Shown here piece by piece: positions 1 to 8,129 of a stretch of 64,000 nt of DNA. Under the pieces are notes generated by a model. It ran no database searches. It saw only the letters and a program-made list of their open reading frames with translations, and was not told the origin of the DNA. Origin of the DNA: a virus; IMG/VR virus record IMGVR_UViG_3300046328_001165, positions 28,684-92,683 of that record. One strand, written 5' to 3'. Made by a program: the position numbers and the translations under genes. The stretch's first letter is position 1; each line of letters starts with the position of its first letter.

Positions 1-649
1 AAAGCTGATCCTCTTTATCAAAATACATAAACTCAACCACGCGATCGGTGGTTCTGAACAGTCCATTTTTAGGTTCGGTCAGAACTTCAACGTCTTGCAG
101 ATCCTTGTTAGGCGAGTTTGCGGCAACATAGTCTACGAACTTACAAGCTTGGATGAATCTGGAAATCCGAGACGAGTTATACCCCACCTTTTTGGCATAA
201 TCGGGCTGGGGCATCCCCGTCTCAACGCAGGTATAATAAGCCAGCCGAGCCAGCCTCCAGTTCTCCATTCTGCGCTGCGTGTTCAGGGTTGAAAGCTTGA
301 TTAGAGCGTCCTCTTCAGTCAACTCTTCATCCACGATCGCGGGAATGTAGTCTTGCTCAATCTCCCTAAGAACCCTCGTGAGCATCCACATAGCGACAAA
401 GCGATGGTTGCCTTCAACAGCCTGTAAGCGATCACCTACAGGTCTTAGCAACATAGGCTTATTAGGGTTGTAGCCCTGAACCCGTAAAAGCTCGATTAGC
501 GCTTCAACTTGAGCTTCTTCAACTTTTACTGGGTAGCCTAATATCTCACTGTATTTTTGCGAAACAGGGGCTGGATTCTGCGGATGGGTAACAATTAGGT
601 CGATAGGTGCTTTGACCAAGCTACCAGAGGGGAGTGGCTCGTAGGGCAT
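1..649 (-). CDS. ParB/Srx-like nuclease-fold protein (3' end cut by window edge)
   Basis: An open frame reads leftward from ATG at 649 (MPYEPLPSG) and runs off the window without a stop, so at least 216 residues are present. The stretch AVEGNHRFVAMW near residue 80, preceded by LLRPVGDRLQ, matches the pattern of the ParB/sulfiredoxin fold ('R-V-x-D-G-x-x-x-x-x-G-x-x-R'), and a helical HTH-like region follows (YAKKVGYNSSRISRFIQ). Phage ParB-like proteins act in segregation, as nucleases or as transcription regulators; which applies here cannot be told. It lies downstream of the Xre gene in the same direction, which suggests a regulatory operon. Family moderately sure, role unknown. Confidence 0.65.
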   Translation of the reverse strand, partial: MPYEPLPSGSLVKAPIDLIVTHPQNPAPVSQKYSEILGYPVKVEEAQVEALIELLRVQGYNPNKPMLLRPVGDRLQAVEGNHRFVAMWMLTRVLREIEQDYIPAIVDEELTEEDALIKLSTLNTQRRMENWRLARLAYYTCVETGMPQPDYAKKVGYNSSRISRFIQACKFVDYVAANSPNKDLQDVEVLTEPKNGLFRTTDRVVEFMYFDKEDQL

Positions 650-680
650 GATGATTTTTCTTGATGATTCCGATCTGAAT

Positions 681-899
681 TTAGATTGAGATTTTAGCCG
701 CCGTAACCTTGGGGCGCGATCGCTTAATCTTCAATTGCTCTTCAAGCGCTAGGTATAACCTTATAGCTTGAGGCAAGATGATTTCTTCTTCGCTGTGAGA
801 GTGGAGGATTAGCACTAGCCCTGGTAACTCTACAACCGTAACTAGCAGCTCGCCACCCTCGCGGCTTTCTCTCACGATAGTACCACTGAAATTACTCAT
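681..899 (-). CDS. Small HicB-like protein
   Basis: 72 aa. The stop of the upstream Xre gene overlaps this ATG by 4 bases (ATGA), so the two are translationally coupled. The pattern of a short beta meander followed by 'VVELPGLVLI…SEEEIILPQAIRLYLALEE' resembles HicB-type antitoxins (VPELPGC…EEAxxNIKEAIxLYL). No HicA-like partner is next to it, so a toxin-antitoxin role is not supported. It could simply be a small partner of the Xre regulator. Confidence 0.5.
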   Translation of the reverse strand: MSNFSGTIVRESREGGELLVTVVELPGLVLILHSHSEEEIILPQAIRLYLALEEQLKIKRSRPKVTAAKISI

Positions 900-1453
900 A
901 GATATTTACTCACACCTTCGGGAAAGGACAGACCTTCAGAGCAAAAAACGACCGCAATTTTATTGCGATCGCTGACGTGCCGATATTTTTGGATACCCTC
1001 GATGCTTCGACCTAGATATTGGTAGGGGGAAAAAGGATCGTTGCTTTCCGCCAAGGCATTTAGCTTGTTAGGGAAGAATGCCTCCATTGGTACGCCCAGA
1101 GCGATGCTAAACAATCTCAGTTCGACCGCTTGCATGATGCGATCGCTATTCTCGACCTTGGACATCCAAGACACGTCGCCCGAAACCTCTGTGTCTATGC
1201 CTACATCATGCAGGTCGTCCCGTAATTTGTTTAGGTCTGCGGCTAAATCTTTTTGTCGCTTACCTTGAAACTCTCGAAACTTGGTGAGGTTTGCAGCGAC
1301 ACCTATCTCTAGCGCGGTAACAACCTCTGAGAATGAGGTTATCTTGTGCATCTCATTGATGACATCTTGCTGACCGCAATCAGCGTCCGTGCGCTCCTCC
1401 TCCAACCTTCGCCCGACGTGGGCGCTAAGCCTGACCTTATTTTTTGCTGACAT
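896..1453 (-). CDS. Xre-family DNA-binding regulator with an enlarged HTH
   Basis: 185 aa, ATG at 1453. Residues ~55-130 follow the Cro/C1 plan: 'LTKFREFQGKRQKDLAADL' for helices 1-2, then 'WMSKVENSDRIMQAVELRLF' and 'IALGVPMEAFF' for helices 3-5. About 20 residues (DDLHDVGIDTEVSGDVS) are inserted before the recognition helix, which is unusual. It heads a leftward operon and is divergent from the DUF2591-like genes. The 15-bp TTTTGTGG element at 1509 lies between the two start codons, so autoregulation through that element is possible (inference). Confidence 0.7.
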   Translation of the reverse strand: MSAKNKVRLSAHVGRRLEEERTDADCGQQDVINEMHKITSFSEVVTALEIGVAANLTKFREFQGKRQKDLAADLNKLRDDLHDVGIDTEVSGDVSWMSKVENSDRIMQAVELRLFSIALGVPMEAFFPNKLNALAESNDPFSPYQYLGRSIEGIQKYRHVSDRNKIAVVFCSEGLSFPEGVSKYL

Positions 1454-1508
1454 ATTTTAACTGGTAACTCTATCTAGATTCTCGCACCGAAACGTGGCTT
1501 TATGGCGG

Positions 1509-1523
1509 TTTTGTGGTAGTATT
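1509..1523 (+). promoter_or_regulatory. Recurrent 15-bp element TTTTGTGGTAGTATT
   Basis: The sequence is identical to an element at 37890-37904 (minus strand). In both places it ends 21-22 nt before a start codon, here ATG at 1546. TGG-TAGTAT could act as an extended -10 promoter, or the whole 15-mer as an operator. It sits in the divergent gap next to the Xre gene. Confidence 0.45.
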
Positions 1524-1545
1524 CAAGAAAATTAGGAGAAATCTC

Positions 1546-2001
1546 ATGGGCGATAAAGTGGATTTGAACTTGCGGTTGAAGGTGGCGACTTTTGATGGCT
1601 ATCACGATTTTCGCACTCACATGCCGCAGAACAGGATTAGCGCGAGAGAAGATGTTGGCGGTAGATTTATAGAGGTTCCCTATTACGAGCTTTCTCTTGA
1701 TGTGATCGCCGAAGCTTGCGATCGGCACAATATAGGCTTTAGTCTTAAAGGGGCTGTGGATGCTAAAGAGGGGTACGAGTATGTTGCTACCTGCACGAAT
1801 GCCGAGCCCATAAGTGGCGCTGGATCTACCAGAGCGATCGCTGTATGCCACTTATTTGTCGCTGTCATGACTGAGCGATCGCTGGAGAAGGAAAGGGCTA
1901 TGAAGCGCGATCGCCTCGGCAGGAAGATCGCCGAAGAAGCGTTAGAGATGGCTTCTCAGTGCCTTGATTTTGAGCAGGTCTATACTCCTTCGTTTTTTTG
2001 A
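1546..2001 (+). CDS. DUF2591-like phage protein, first of a pair
   Basis: 151 aa from ATG at 1546, chosen over an upstream GTG-type start because AGGAGA lies 6 nt before it. Residues ~40-105 (VPYYELSLDVIAEA…GSTRAIAVCHLFVAVMT) match the DUF2591 pattern 'VPxYstd…G.tp..A..ra.va', a small family common in phages and of unknown function. The next gene repeats the same plan (VPRYEESFDAIASL…GKTEAIALCSLFIAVMS), so the pair is an old tandem duplication. It stops at TGA without an overlapping ATG, unlike most TGA stops on this strand. Confidence 0.6.
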   Translation: MGDKVDLNLRLKVATFDGYHDFRTHMPQNRISAREDVGGRFIEVPYYELSLDVIAEACDRHNIGFSLKGAVDAKEGYEYVATCTNAEPISGAGSTRAIAVCHLFVAVMTERSLEKERAMKRDRLGRKIAEEALEMASQCLDFEQVYTPSFF

Positions 2002-2590
2002 CGCGATTGGTTTACGCAAAAAAGTTGCGGCACTGGCTGGTTGGGTTGATATTTGCCATCACTCAACAGTGGGCAGTCATGAGCTACTCGCAAAACGTCA
2101 AAAAGGTTCTGATATTTCTCAGGTTCCTCGCTATGAGGAAAGTTTTGACGCGATCGCTTCGTTACTGTCTGGGTACGGCATATTGTTTACCCTTAGCGGT
2201 ATGGAGGATATGCCCACTTTGGTGGGTAATACCCCTCCAACACTGATCTACAGAGAGATTGGGACTGAGATTGAGGGGCGTGGCAAAACAGAGGCGATCG
2301 CTCTATGCAGCCTTTTTATCGCTGTGATGAGTAGTCCTTCCGTGGAATCCATTCCTAGCGATCACTATCGAGAGTCCTCAATCAAGCAGGCGTTAATAAA
2401 GATTGGAACTCCTTTTACCCGAACTATTCTTCAGCACATAAGGGAGAAAGCCAGTTCGCAGACTAACTCTTGGGGTGGGCTTGATTGGGTTGAAGCGCAT
2501 CGGGATATATCTCGCGCTGCCGACAGGCTTGACGCGATGCTAGCCAGAAAGGAGTTGATTGAGCTTACCTTTCAAACCGAGGCAGGTTAA
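1964..2590 (+). CDS. DUF2591-like phage protein, second of a pair
   Basis: Up to 208 aa. The start is uncertain: TTG at 1964 would overlap the upstream gene by 38 nt, and GTG at 2069 would give 173 aa; neither has a clear Shine-Dalgarno site. The conserved DUF2591-like part begins at VPRYEESFDAIASL and runs to SLFIAVMSSPS. The extra C-terminal helical segment (SIKQALIKIG…RAADRLDAML) is absent from its neighbour. Because it has no good start it may be translated by coupling. Function unknown. Confidence 0.55.
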   Translation: MILSRSILLRFFDAIGLRKKVAALAGWVDICHHSTVGSHELLAKRQKGSDISQVPRYEESFDAIASLLSGYGILFTLSGMEDMPTLVGNTPPTLIYREIGTEIEGRGKTEAIALCSLFIAVMSSPSVESIPSDHYRESSIKQALIKIGTPFTRTILQHIREKASSQTNSWGGLDWVEAHRDISRAADRLDAMLARKELIELTFQTEAG

Positions 2591-2640
2591 TCGCTAATTT
2601 CCACAAAACTGAATAGTACTCTTGACAGAAAGAGAAAGTA

Positions 2641-4155
2641 ATGCCATTGAACCGAGTTATCGAGCCAATGGCATTTCGTTTTGATGATGTAAGTTTTGCG
2701 ACACGCACTGAGATGCGTGAGGACGGTCTGTATGCATACAGCACCGTTTGTCGTGACGGGATACTAACGTATTTCCGAGGTGACGGCAAGCGAGTCCGTG
2801 AATTGCGACCTGCTTCGGCAAACCGCGATCGCGACTTCCTTGAAGCGCTGAAAGATCTGCCGATGACCGTCGAACATCCGACCTCTTTATTAAGGGGGAA
2901 ACGAGATAGTTCTATTGGTGAGTTAACAAGGGCGGGTGAGTACAACGATTCTGAGGGGGTTGTACAGAATATTGCCCGAATCTCTAACCCCGACTTTGCT
3001 CAGTCTGTAAGGGCTGGCAAAAAGAACGGTTTGAGCCTTGGGTATGAATGCGAAATTGTTGAAGCTCCTGGCGGGGTCTGGTTCGATGCGATCGACCAGA
3101 TTACCTATAAGGGCGATTTCGATCGCGTTCAAACCAAGATTCGACCAGACCATTGCGCCGCAACCGACAACCCACGCGGGGGGAGCGATGTCAGGATGCA
3201 CCTAGACAGCGCCGATACCGATGAGGACTCAGTTGTTGGTCTAGAGCGGTTTGACTCAATCCAAGTTGACCGTCCTAGTCCGAACAGCGTTGTTGTTATT
3301 TCCACAAACAAAAATGAGGGTAGCTCCGCTATGTCCGATTTAAAGACGAAAACCTTGCGCGTGGATGGCGCTGATTATTTGGTGGAGGAAGTAGCAGCCT
3401 ACCCTCTAAGTCAAAAGCTTGCCGAACTATCCACAATTAAAGCGCGTGTAGATTCTCTTGAGGCTGAACTCAAAGAGAGGATCGATACTATTGGCGAACT
3501 CACTTCTGATGTTAACCGCGCCAAGGGTCGTGCCGACGCTCTTGAAGATGAGTTAACCGAAACACTATCCGAGCTTGAAACCGCCCGTGCCGACGGAGAA
3601 AAGATGGCTAAGGAAGACGAAGAAGGTGATGAAGATGAAGACGGCGATGAAATGCCCGACTTTATCAAGAAAAAGATGAAGAAGAAGATGAAGTCTGGCG
3701 AGAAGATGGATGCCTCTGATCTGGCAATCATCCTCGACTCTGACCAAGTTCGTGAATTTATAGCCGAAGAAATTAACAACCAGACCGCAGATCGTCTTCA
3801 CGCTATTGGCAAAGCCAATGATTTACTTTCCGCTAAGGGGGTAAAGATTGAGGACGCGGGTATCGTAACCACGATGGATTCTACCGAGATTCGTCGGGCT
3901 GCGCTCAAAGCTATCAATCCTGATAGTGATCTAAGCGATCGCAACGACAGCTACATCGAAGCTCGCTTTGATAGCGCTGTTGAGTATGCTGCTCAAGCCC
4001 CTGCTACTAGCCATGCTGATCGTCTTGAGACCGCCGTAAAAGCTGGACGCACTACTCGTGGTGATTCTGAGCAGAAGAAGGATGCAGCAGAAGCCAACAA
4101 CGAGCGCTACGGTGAGAACCACAAAAAGCCCTTAACTCGTTCTACCAAGAAATAG
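2641..4155 (+). CDS. Prohead protease fused to scaffold (DUF2213)
   Basis: 504 aa. Residues ~10-195 follow the DUF2213 head-maturation protease: TRTEMREDGLYAY, a conserved 'MTVEHPTSLL' His-Pro segment, 'GKKNGLSLGYECEI' and 'DHCAATDNPRGG'. This is the usual strand with Ser (GLSLGY) and the closing NH/DH…R-G. Residues ~230-500 look like scaffold: a long coiled coil (KARVDSLEAELKERIDTIGE), a very acidic run near residue 325 and Lys-rich helices. The product would guide capsid assembly and then cut scaffold and capsid proteins. It is followed by cement and capsid genes in the standard order. Protease plus scaffold in one ORF is common in this family. Confidence 0.8.
   Translation: MPLNRVIEPMAFRFDDVSFATRTEMREDGLYAYSTVCRDGILTYFRGDGKRVRELRPASANRDRDFLEALKDLPMTVEHPTSLLRGKRDSSIGELTRAGEYNDSEGVVQNIARISNPDFAQSVRAGKKNGLSLGYECEIVEAPGGVWFDAIDQITYKGDFDRVQTKIRPDHCAATDNPRGGSDVRMHLDSADTDEDSVVGLERFDSIQVDRPSPNSVVVISTNKNEGSSAMSDLKTKTLRVDGADYLVEEVAAYPLSQKLAELSTIKARVDSLEAELKERIDTIGELTSDVNRAKGRADALEDELTETLSELETARADGEKMAKEDEEGDEDEDGDEMPDFIKKKMKKKMKSGEKMDASDLAIILDSDQVREFIAEEINNQTADRLHAIGKANDLLSAKGVKIEDAGIVTTMDSTEIRRAALKAINPDSDLSDRNDSYIEARFDSAVEYAAQAPATSHADRLETAVKAGRTTRGDSEQKKDAAEANNERYGENHKKPLTRSTKK
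3331..4155 (+). CDS. Possible nested scaffold from an internal start
   Basis: An in-frame ATG at 3331 (residue 231, MSDLKTKTLRVDG) has GAGGG about 10 nt upstream and falls exactly at the boundary between protease and coiled-coil scaffold. Starting here gives a 274-aa free scaffold, as with nested scaffolds in lambda-type phages (C/Nu3). The internal start is an inference from position and RBS only. Confidence 0.35.
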   Translation: MSDLKTKTLRVDGADYLVEEVAAYPLSQKLAELSTIKARVDSLEAELKERIDTIGELTSDVNRAKGRADALEDELTETLSELETARADGEKMAKEDEEGDEDEDGDEMPDFIKKKMKKKMKSGEKMDASDLAIILDSDQVREFIAEEINNQTADRLHAIGKANDLLSAKGVKIEDAGIVTTMDSTEIRRAALKAINPDSDLSDRNDSYIEARFDSAVEYAAQAPATSHADRLETAVKAGRTTRGDSEQKKDAAEANNERYGENHKKPLTRSTKK

Positions 4156-4168
4156 GAGCAACTAGAAA

Positions 4169-5041
4169 ATGCAAAAGAATTATCGCCAGTATTTTACTCA
4201 GGCTCTCGCTGGAATGGTTGAGGGTATGGGTGTCGGCTCCGTTGAAGCTTATCACAACGACAGCGGCTACACCAAGGAAGTTTGGACGGTTACAACCCCT
4301 GTAACTCCCGTAACAGCAACCCTGTATAGCATCACTTTGTATGACAAGGACACCTCTGATAGCCCTATCACCATCTCTTTCACGACCGCTTCAACCTCTC
4401 GCGCCGATCTAGCAACAGGCTTGTTTAACGCTTTCCGCGCTAACCTTCGCGCTAGTCAGATCACTTCTGTGGTTAACGGTACTTCTACCCTGACCTTTAC
4501 CCATCGCAAAGACAACACCCCAATGTTTGTCAGTGTTGGCGGCGGCGGCGCAGCTCCATTGACCGTGCCTACCACTCCAACCACCGCAGCGGCAGCGCCA
4601 ACCCGCATTCTTTTTGGTGTATTTCTCACCAAAGTTGCTGGCGTAGCTCCCCGCGTTGTGGGCAACCTGACTGGCGGCAGCATTCGCCTCCCTAATGCTG
4701 GAGATGCGATTACTGCAATTTGTGGTCTAGCTCGCTTAAACACCTCCGTTCAAAAGGATGTTGTTGGCGAATTGGCAACCGCAGGTTACGAAGCCAATCA
4801 GTTGGCGGTTGATGTTCAGCGCCGATTGGGAGATCTCTCAGGTATGTGGGTTCCTACGCTGGAAACCAGCATTCTTGAGTCCGATCCTGTCTACATCTCT
4901 GTTGCCGCTGGTTCTAAGGGCTTTGCCCAGAAGACCAATGCTAACAGCGCGATCGACGCTTCAAGCCGCGCTTTTTTCCGCTCTGATGTTGTTACAGACA
5001 TCAACAACAATCGAGTTGTTCTAGTTTACGCAAACTTCTAG
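4169..5041 (+). CDS. Capsid cement/decoration protein (Gp24-like)
   Basis: 290 aa, start ATG at 4169 after AGGAGCAACTAG. It lies between the DUF2213 protease and the capsid gene, the usual place of the cement protein. The C-terminal half (ANQLAVDVQRRLGDLSG…LETSILESDPVYISVAAG…NNRVVLVYANF) resembles the P22-like structural cement family, in which a beta barrel ends with 'D.N.ivlvyvn'. The N-terminal half holds a Thr/Pro-rich insert (residues ~45-150) with a GGGG and poly-Ala stretch, more than the family usually has. It would stabilise expanded capsids at the threefold or quasi-threefold sites. Confidence 0.6.
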   Translation: MQKNYRQYFTQALAGMVEGMGVGSVEAYHNDSGYTKEVWTVTTPVTPVTATLYSITLYDKDTSDSPITISFTTASTSRADLATGLFNAFRANLRASQITSVVNGTSTLTFTHRKDNTPMFVSVGGGGAAPLTVPTTPTTAAAAPTRILFGVFLTKVAGVAPRVVGNLTGGSIRLPNAGDAITAICGLARLNTSVQKDVVGELATAGYEANQLAVDVQRRLGDLSGMWVPTLETSILESDPVYISVAAGSKGFAQKTNANSAIDASSRAFFRSDVVTDINNNRVVLVYANF

Positions 5042-5051
5042 GAGGAGTCCA

Positions 5052-5957
5052 ATGGCTACTGAAATTAAAAACGATGACTGGTCAGTGGGCTACTTTAAAG
5101 AGCAGCTCGTTGAACTTGAGCAGACGATGGAAAAAGAAGAGTACGAAGAGCTTTATTGGGCTAATGGTACTCTCGTTCCTCGCGAGGACTGGAATAAGCC
5201 TTGGCTTGAAGAAACTGGCTACCGCAAGGTGACTGGTATCGGTCGGTGGGAAGCTGCTCGCGATTACACTACTCACGTCCCTAACGTTGAGATCGTATCG
5301 AGAGAGTTCCGCCAGCGCGTTTCCGAGCACATCGGTGGCTACACTGTTAACGACAAAGAGCTTGAGCTTTCTCAGCAATTTGGCACAGGCATTGACGCTG
5401 AGAAAGTTCAGATCGTGCTTGAGGCGGGTCAGCAATATCTCGATAAGATGGTATTCCTTGGTGATGGGCAGCTTCGTGGCTTCTTCAACCACCCTGACAC
5501 CCTGAAGTCTTATTCAGCGTATCGCTTTGACAGCAATGCTACTGTTGCTCAGATGCTGGCTGTGTTGAACGACACTGGCAACTCTATGCGTCGCTTGACT
5601 CGTAATATCGAGACCCCCGACACCATCTTGTTTGCTCAGGCTGTTCACGACGAAATCAGCTTCCGTCGTTTGTCCGACTTCAATAGCGACTCGGTTCTTG
5701 ACTATTACCTCAGTAAAGCGACTTACATCAAAGATGTAATGGCTTTACTACCTCTTGAGGGTGTTGGTGATGGTAATTCCAACGTGTCCTGCTATTACAA
5801 GCGCGACCCCAAGAAGATCAAGTTCCGCATCACCGAGCCCTTCCAATTCAAGAAGTGGATCGAACTTCCTCGCGGTATGCAGCGCACTGCTCGCATGAGG
5901 TACGGTGGATTGATCATCAAACGCCCTTACTCTGTGAACTGGGTTCACGGCATGTAA
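5052..5957 (+). CDS. Major capsid protein (DUF2184, HK97 fold)
   Basis: 301 aa. AGGAGG lies 6 nt before ATG at 5052, the strongest ribosome site of the head cluster, as expected for the most abundant protein. The sequence follows the DUF2184 capsid plan: an N-arm rich in Glu, 'RKVTGIGRWEAARDYTTHVP', 'GGYTVNDKELELSQQFG', 'VFLGDGQLRGFFNHP', then a P-domain and a C-terminal 'RTARMRYGGLIIKRPYSVNW'. Length fits the family. A strong intrinsic terminator follows directly, which would set capsid mRNA apart from downstream genes. Confidence 0.85.
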   Translation: MATEIKNDDWSVGYFKEQLVELEQTMEKEEYEELYWANGTLVPREDWNKPWLEETGYRKVTGIGRWEAARDYTTHVPNVEIVSREFRQRVSEHIGGYTVNDKELELSQQFGTGIDAEKVQIVLEAGQQYLDKMVFLGDGQLRGFFNHPDTLKSYSAYRFDSNATVAQMLAVLNDTGNSMRRLTRNIETPDTILFAQAVHDEISFRRLSDFNSDSVLDYYLSKATYIKDVMALLPLEGVGDGNSNVSCYYKRDPKKIKFRITEPFQFKKWIELPRGMQRTARMRYGGLIIKRPYSVNWVHGM

Positions 5958-5969
5958 ATGGCGATCGCC

Positions 5970-6006
5970 AATATCGAGTGTGGACATATCCACACTCGAT
6001 ATTTTT
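5970..6006 (+). terminator. Intrinsic terminator after the capsid gene
   Basis: A perfect 15-bp stem (AATATCGAGTGTGGA and its complement) with a CATA loop is followed by a short T-run. It lies 12 nt after the capsid stop. Confidence 0.85.
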
Positions 6007-6020
6007 GTATCTATTGAGCT

Positions 6021-6458
6021 ATGAAACAGAACCCCGATCACCTCCTCCTTAACGCGCCATTTCTGCGGAATTTTACCTACAGCGATCGCGTAATCGTCGG
6101 AACCATCGCCGACGAGTTTGATGTGGTAGTCAAAAACCACGCCGACACTATCCTTCACGCCAATCGCAATCACATTGGCGAGAGGGGCGTAATCATGTCC
6201 TGCTTTAGCGACCAATTCGGTTTGATCGCAAGGTTTATGAAGCCAGAGACACTGCGAGAACAGGCTGAGGAAGTTCAGGGCGAATCCTATGACGTACTGA
6301 CTACTTACGATCCGCTTGAGGCAATCGCAATAATGCATATCGGCTGGGACAGCCAACCCCACACCGAAGCGGTATTAATTACGAAGCTTCAAGAGTATGT
6401 AGCCAAAAGCAATACTCTGCAAAAACCGAAGTCAGACATCCTTTATTTACCCGCATAA
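6021..6458 (+). CDS. Unknown head-region protein
   Basis: 145 aa, ATG at 6021. It sits between the capsid gene and the DUF4054 head-completion gene, so a head or neck role is likely by position. I recognise no domain; the middle (IADEFDVVVKNHADTIL…MHIGWDSQP) has no clear motif. The spacing to the next gene is 11 nt, consistent with one operon. Confidence 0.6.
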   Translation: MKQNPDHLLLNAPFLRNFTYSDRVIVGTIADEFDVVVKNHADTILHANRNHIGERGVIMSCFSDQFGLIARFMKPETLREQAEEVQGESYDVLTTYDPLEAIAIMHIGWDSQPHTEAVLITKLQEYVAKSNTLQKPKSDILYLPA

Positions 6459-6469
6459 CAGAAGAAATC

Positions 6470-7078
6470 ATGCCAGAAGATATCAAAGAAACAGCACCTA
6501 AAGGGAAAGCCTCCGCAGTCGCCTTGGCGGAGCCACCAGCCCCAGAAGTTACGACTGAAGATCCAGATTCCTATGTAATTTGGCTATTTAAGCATAGCGA
6601 GCTCCGCAATGCGCCATTCTGTATTCAGTTTCCCCCCAACGATCGCGCTAGAGATATTCTTGCCGATGTTAACGTGCCAAAGGGGATGAGTTCATTGCCA
6701 TTAACAAGCGAGTGGATTAACTTTGGTCCCAACAAGCTCAAGCTTAGCGTCGTGAGAGCAATTCAGTCCCACCCAGCCAGTGCCGCTCACGTTGAGCGCC
6801 TTGTCAAAGAAGGTCTACTGCAAATCATGACTCCCGATCGCGCAGATATTGAAGGCATCTCTAACGACACTGCAATGTCGATCCATTTCACCGAAGAAAA
6901 GGCGATCGCGTTGGTTAACGCCTCTTACGATAAGGCTGAGCTGGAACTTTGGAACAGCCGCGAATCCTCTGCCCGTCCCAACGTCTCTCGCTCGATCACA
7001 GCAAGACTCAAGGCGATAAGAGAAGATGAGGAGGAAAGCCTCCGCAGTGCTGAACGCGCTCACGTAGATACGGTCTAA
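6470..7078 (+). CDS. Unknown head-region protein
   Basis: 202 aa, ATG at 6470. The N-terminal 30 residues are Ala/Pro/Lys-rich and probably disordered; the centre (WLFKHSELRNAPFCIQF, LTSEWINFGPNKLKL) looks folded; the C-terminus is a charged helix (AIREDEEESLRSAERAH). The layout is like small neck or capsid-associated proteins, but no family was recognised. It is part of the 6021-7502 operon. Confidence 0.6.
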   Translation: MPEDIKETAPKGKASAVALAEPPAPEVTTEDPDSYVIWLFKHSELRNAPFCIQFPPNDRARDILADVNVPKGMSSLPLTSEWINFGPNKLKLSVVRAIQSHPASAAHVERLVKEGLLQIMTPDRADIEGISNDTAMSIHFTEEKAIALVNASYDKAELELWNSRESSARPNVSRSITARLKAIREDEEESLRSAERAHVDTV

Positions 7079-7082
7079 ATAC

Positions 7083-7502
7083 ATGGCAACATTCCCCGTC
7101 GTTACCTCAGACACCTTTACCTCCGACGCTACGTTTTCGGATTTTATTGGTGAGTCACCAACCTTTATCCAGAGTTGGCTAAACGTTTATTCGCGTTTCT
7201 GCTCGATCGAAGAGTGGGGTGATAATGCGGAAATGGCGGTAATGTTGCTGACCGCCCACTATTTAGCTCTAAACACTGAAGAAGGTACGGTCACGATTTC
7301 CAATGCCAAGGCGATCGATACTGGCGAGTCTATGTCGAATAGACGGACTTCAACCCCCGCCAACAGTAACGGCAAATTCTCCGATGTCTATCTATCGCGA
7401 ACTACCTATGGGCAGCAACTCTTGATGATCAAGGAATTGATATTGTCGGGTGGTTTTATGGGTGACAGTATCCCTGCCGTGCCGCCGTTTATTGCTTTCT
7501 AG
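7083..7502 (+). CDS. Head-completion protein (DUF4054)
   Basis: 139 aa. The pattern 'SWLNVYSRFCSIEEWGDNAEMAVMLLTAHYLAL' followed by a loop and 'TTYGQQLLMIKELI…GGFM' fits DUF4054, an adaptor that binds under the portal and is usually encoded soon after the DUF2184 capsid protein, as here. It starts 4 nt after the preceding stop and is followed by a terminator. Confidence 0.7.
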   Translation: MATFPVVTSDTFTSDATFSDFIGESPTFIQSWLNVYSRFCSIEEWGDNAEMAVMLLTAHYLALNTEEGTVTISNAKAIDTGESMSNRRTSTPANSNGKFSDVYLSRTTYGQQLLMIKELILSGGFMGDSIPAVPPFIAF

Positions 7503-7530
7503 CCTCATGTACCACGAGTACAATGAGATC

Positions 7531-7562
7531 AAAAGCCCTAGAGAATCTTCTCTAGGGCTTTT
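7531..7562. terminator. Bidirectional intrinsic terminator
   Basis: A 14-bp perfect stem (AAAAGCCCTAGAGA and complement, loop AATCT/ATCT) carries an A-run on the left and a T-run on the right. It serves the head operon on the plus strand and the minus-strand Cys-motif gene on the other. Confidence 0.85.
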
Positions 7563-7592
7563 GCGATAGATTATACTGCGGCAATATCTTCT

Positions 7593-8129
7593 CTAGCCAA
7601 AGATTTCCTTTCTCCTTTCTTTGCTCAGGGACATCACCTCTTTGCGCGATACGTCTTTCCCTGTGGCGACAGACTTGGCGATTGCGCCTACAACCTTTAT
7701 GTCGTCCGTAACTGCGGTAGCAGATCTCTTGACTACATTTTTAGCGGCTCTCGCCACACTGCCAACACCACTTTTGACTTCACCTAAGTTCTGCTTTCTC
7801 TCTTGGCTTAAATCGTTAGTTCTACCTCCAAGTAATCTGAGATCGTCTTTTACCGCCTCAGCGGATCTCCCTACCACTTTTTTTTACGGCAGAGCCAAGA
7901 CCACCAGATCCTACCTTACACTTTTCAAGCATAGGTATACAGCGCGAACCACAGGGTTTATTGCCAATCTTGCATTTTGGTGCGTCCTCCCTTTTTTTTT
8001 TATCGAAGCCTCTGCATCTATACGCACTTGGAACTGGGAGATCGCGTATTTAACACTAGAATTAGACACGGTATAATCCTCAACGTTGATATAAGCAATT
8101 AAGACTTGTCGATTAGCAAAAAATACCAC
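7593..8129 (-). pseudogene. Minus-strand Cys-motif family gene split over three frames at two poly-A tracts
   Basis: Three reading frames join into one plausible protein if two A-tracts (A10 at 7992-8001 and A8 at 7878-7885, read on the minus strand) are corrected. Frame one (GTG 8129, or GTG nearer the RID motif) gives 'VRIDAEASIKK'. After a shift of -2 or +1 the second gives 'REDAPKCKIGNKPC' and 'GSRCIPMLEKC'. After a second shift the third gives 'VVGRSAEAVKDDLRLLGG' and ends at 7593. The corrected junction RID…REDA-KC matches the intact gene at 8610 (RIDTLIDQLREDAKCGSG), so the shifts are real relative to the ancestral frame. The C-terminal part holds two copies of a '(R)SAxAVxDDLxxxG' helix. 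The causes could be assembly error in homopolymers, decay, or slippage expression. It is the only minus-strand gene of the plus-strand block. Confidence 0.65.

Noticed and set aside
95-292. Plus-strand 65-aa ORF
   Set aside because: It is antisense to the ParB-like frame and has no protein-like pattern or ribosome site.
7621-8076. Plus-strand 151-aa ORF
   Set aside because: Shadow of the frame-split minus-strand Cys-motif gene, whose corrected frames match its paralogue.
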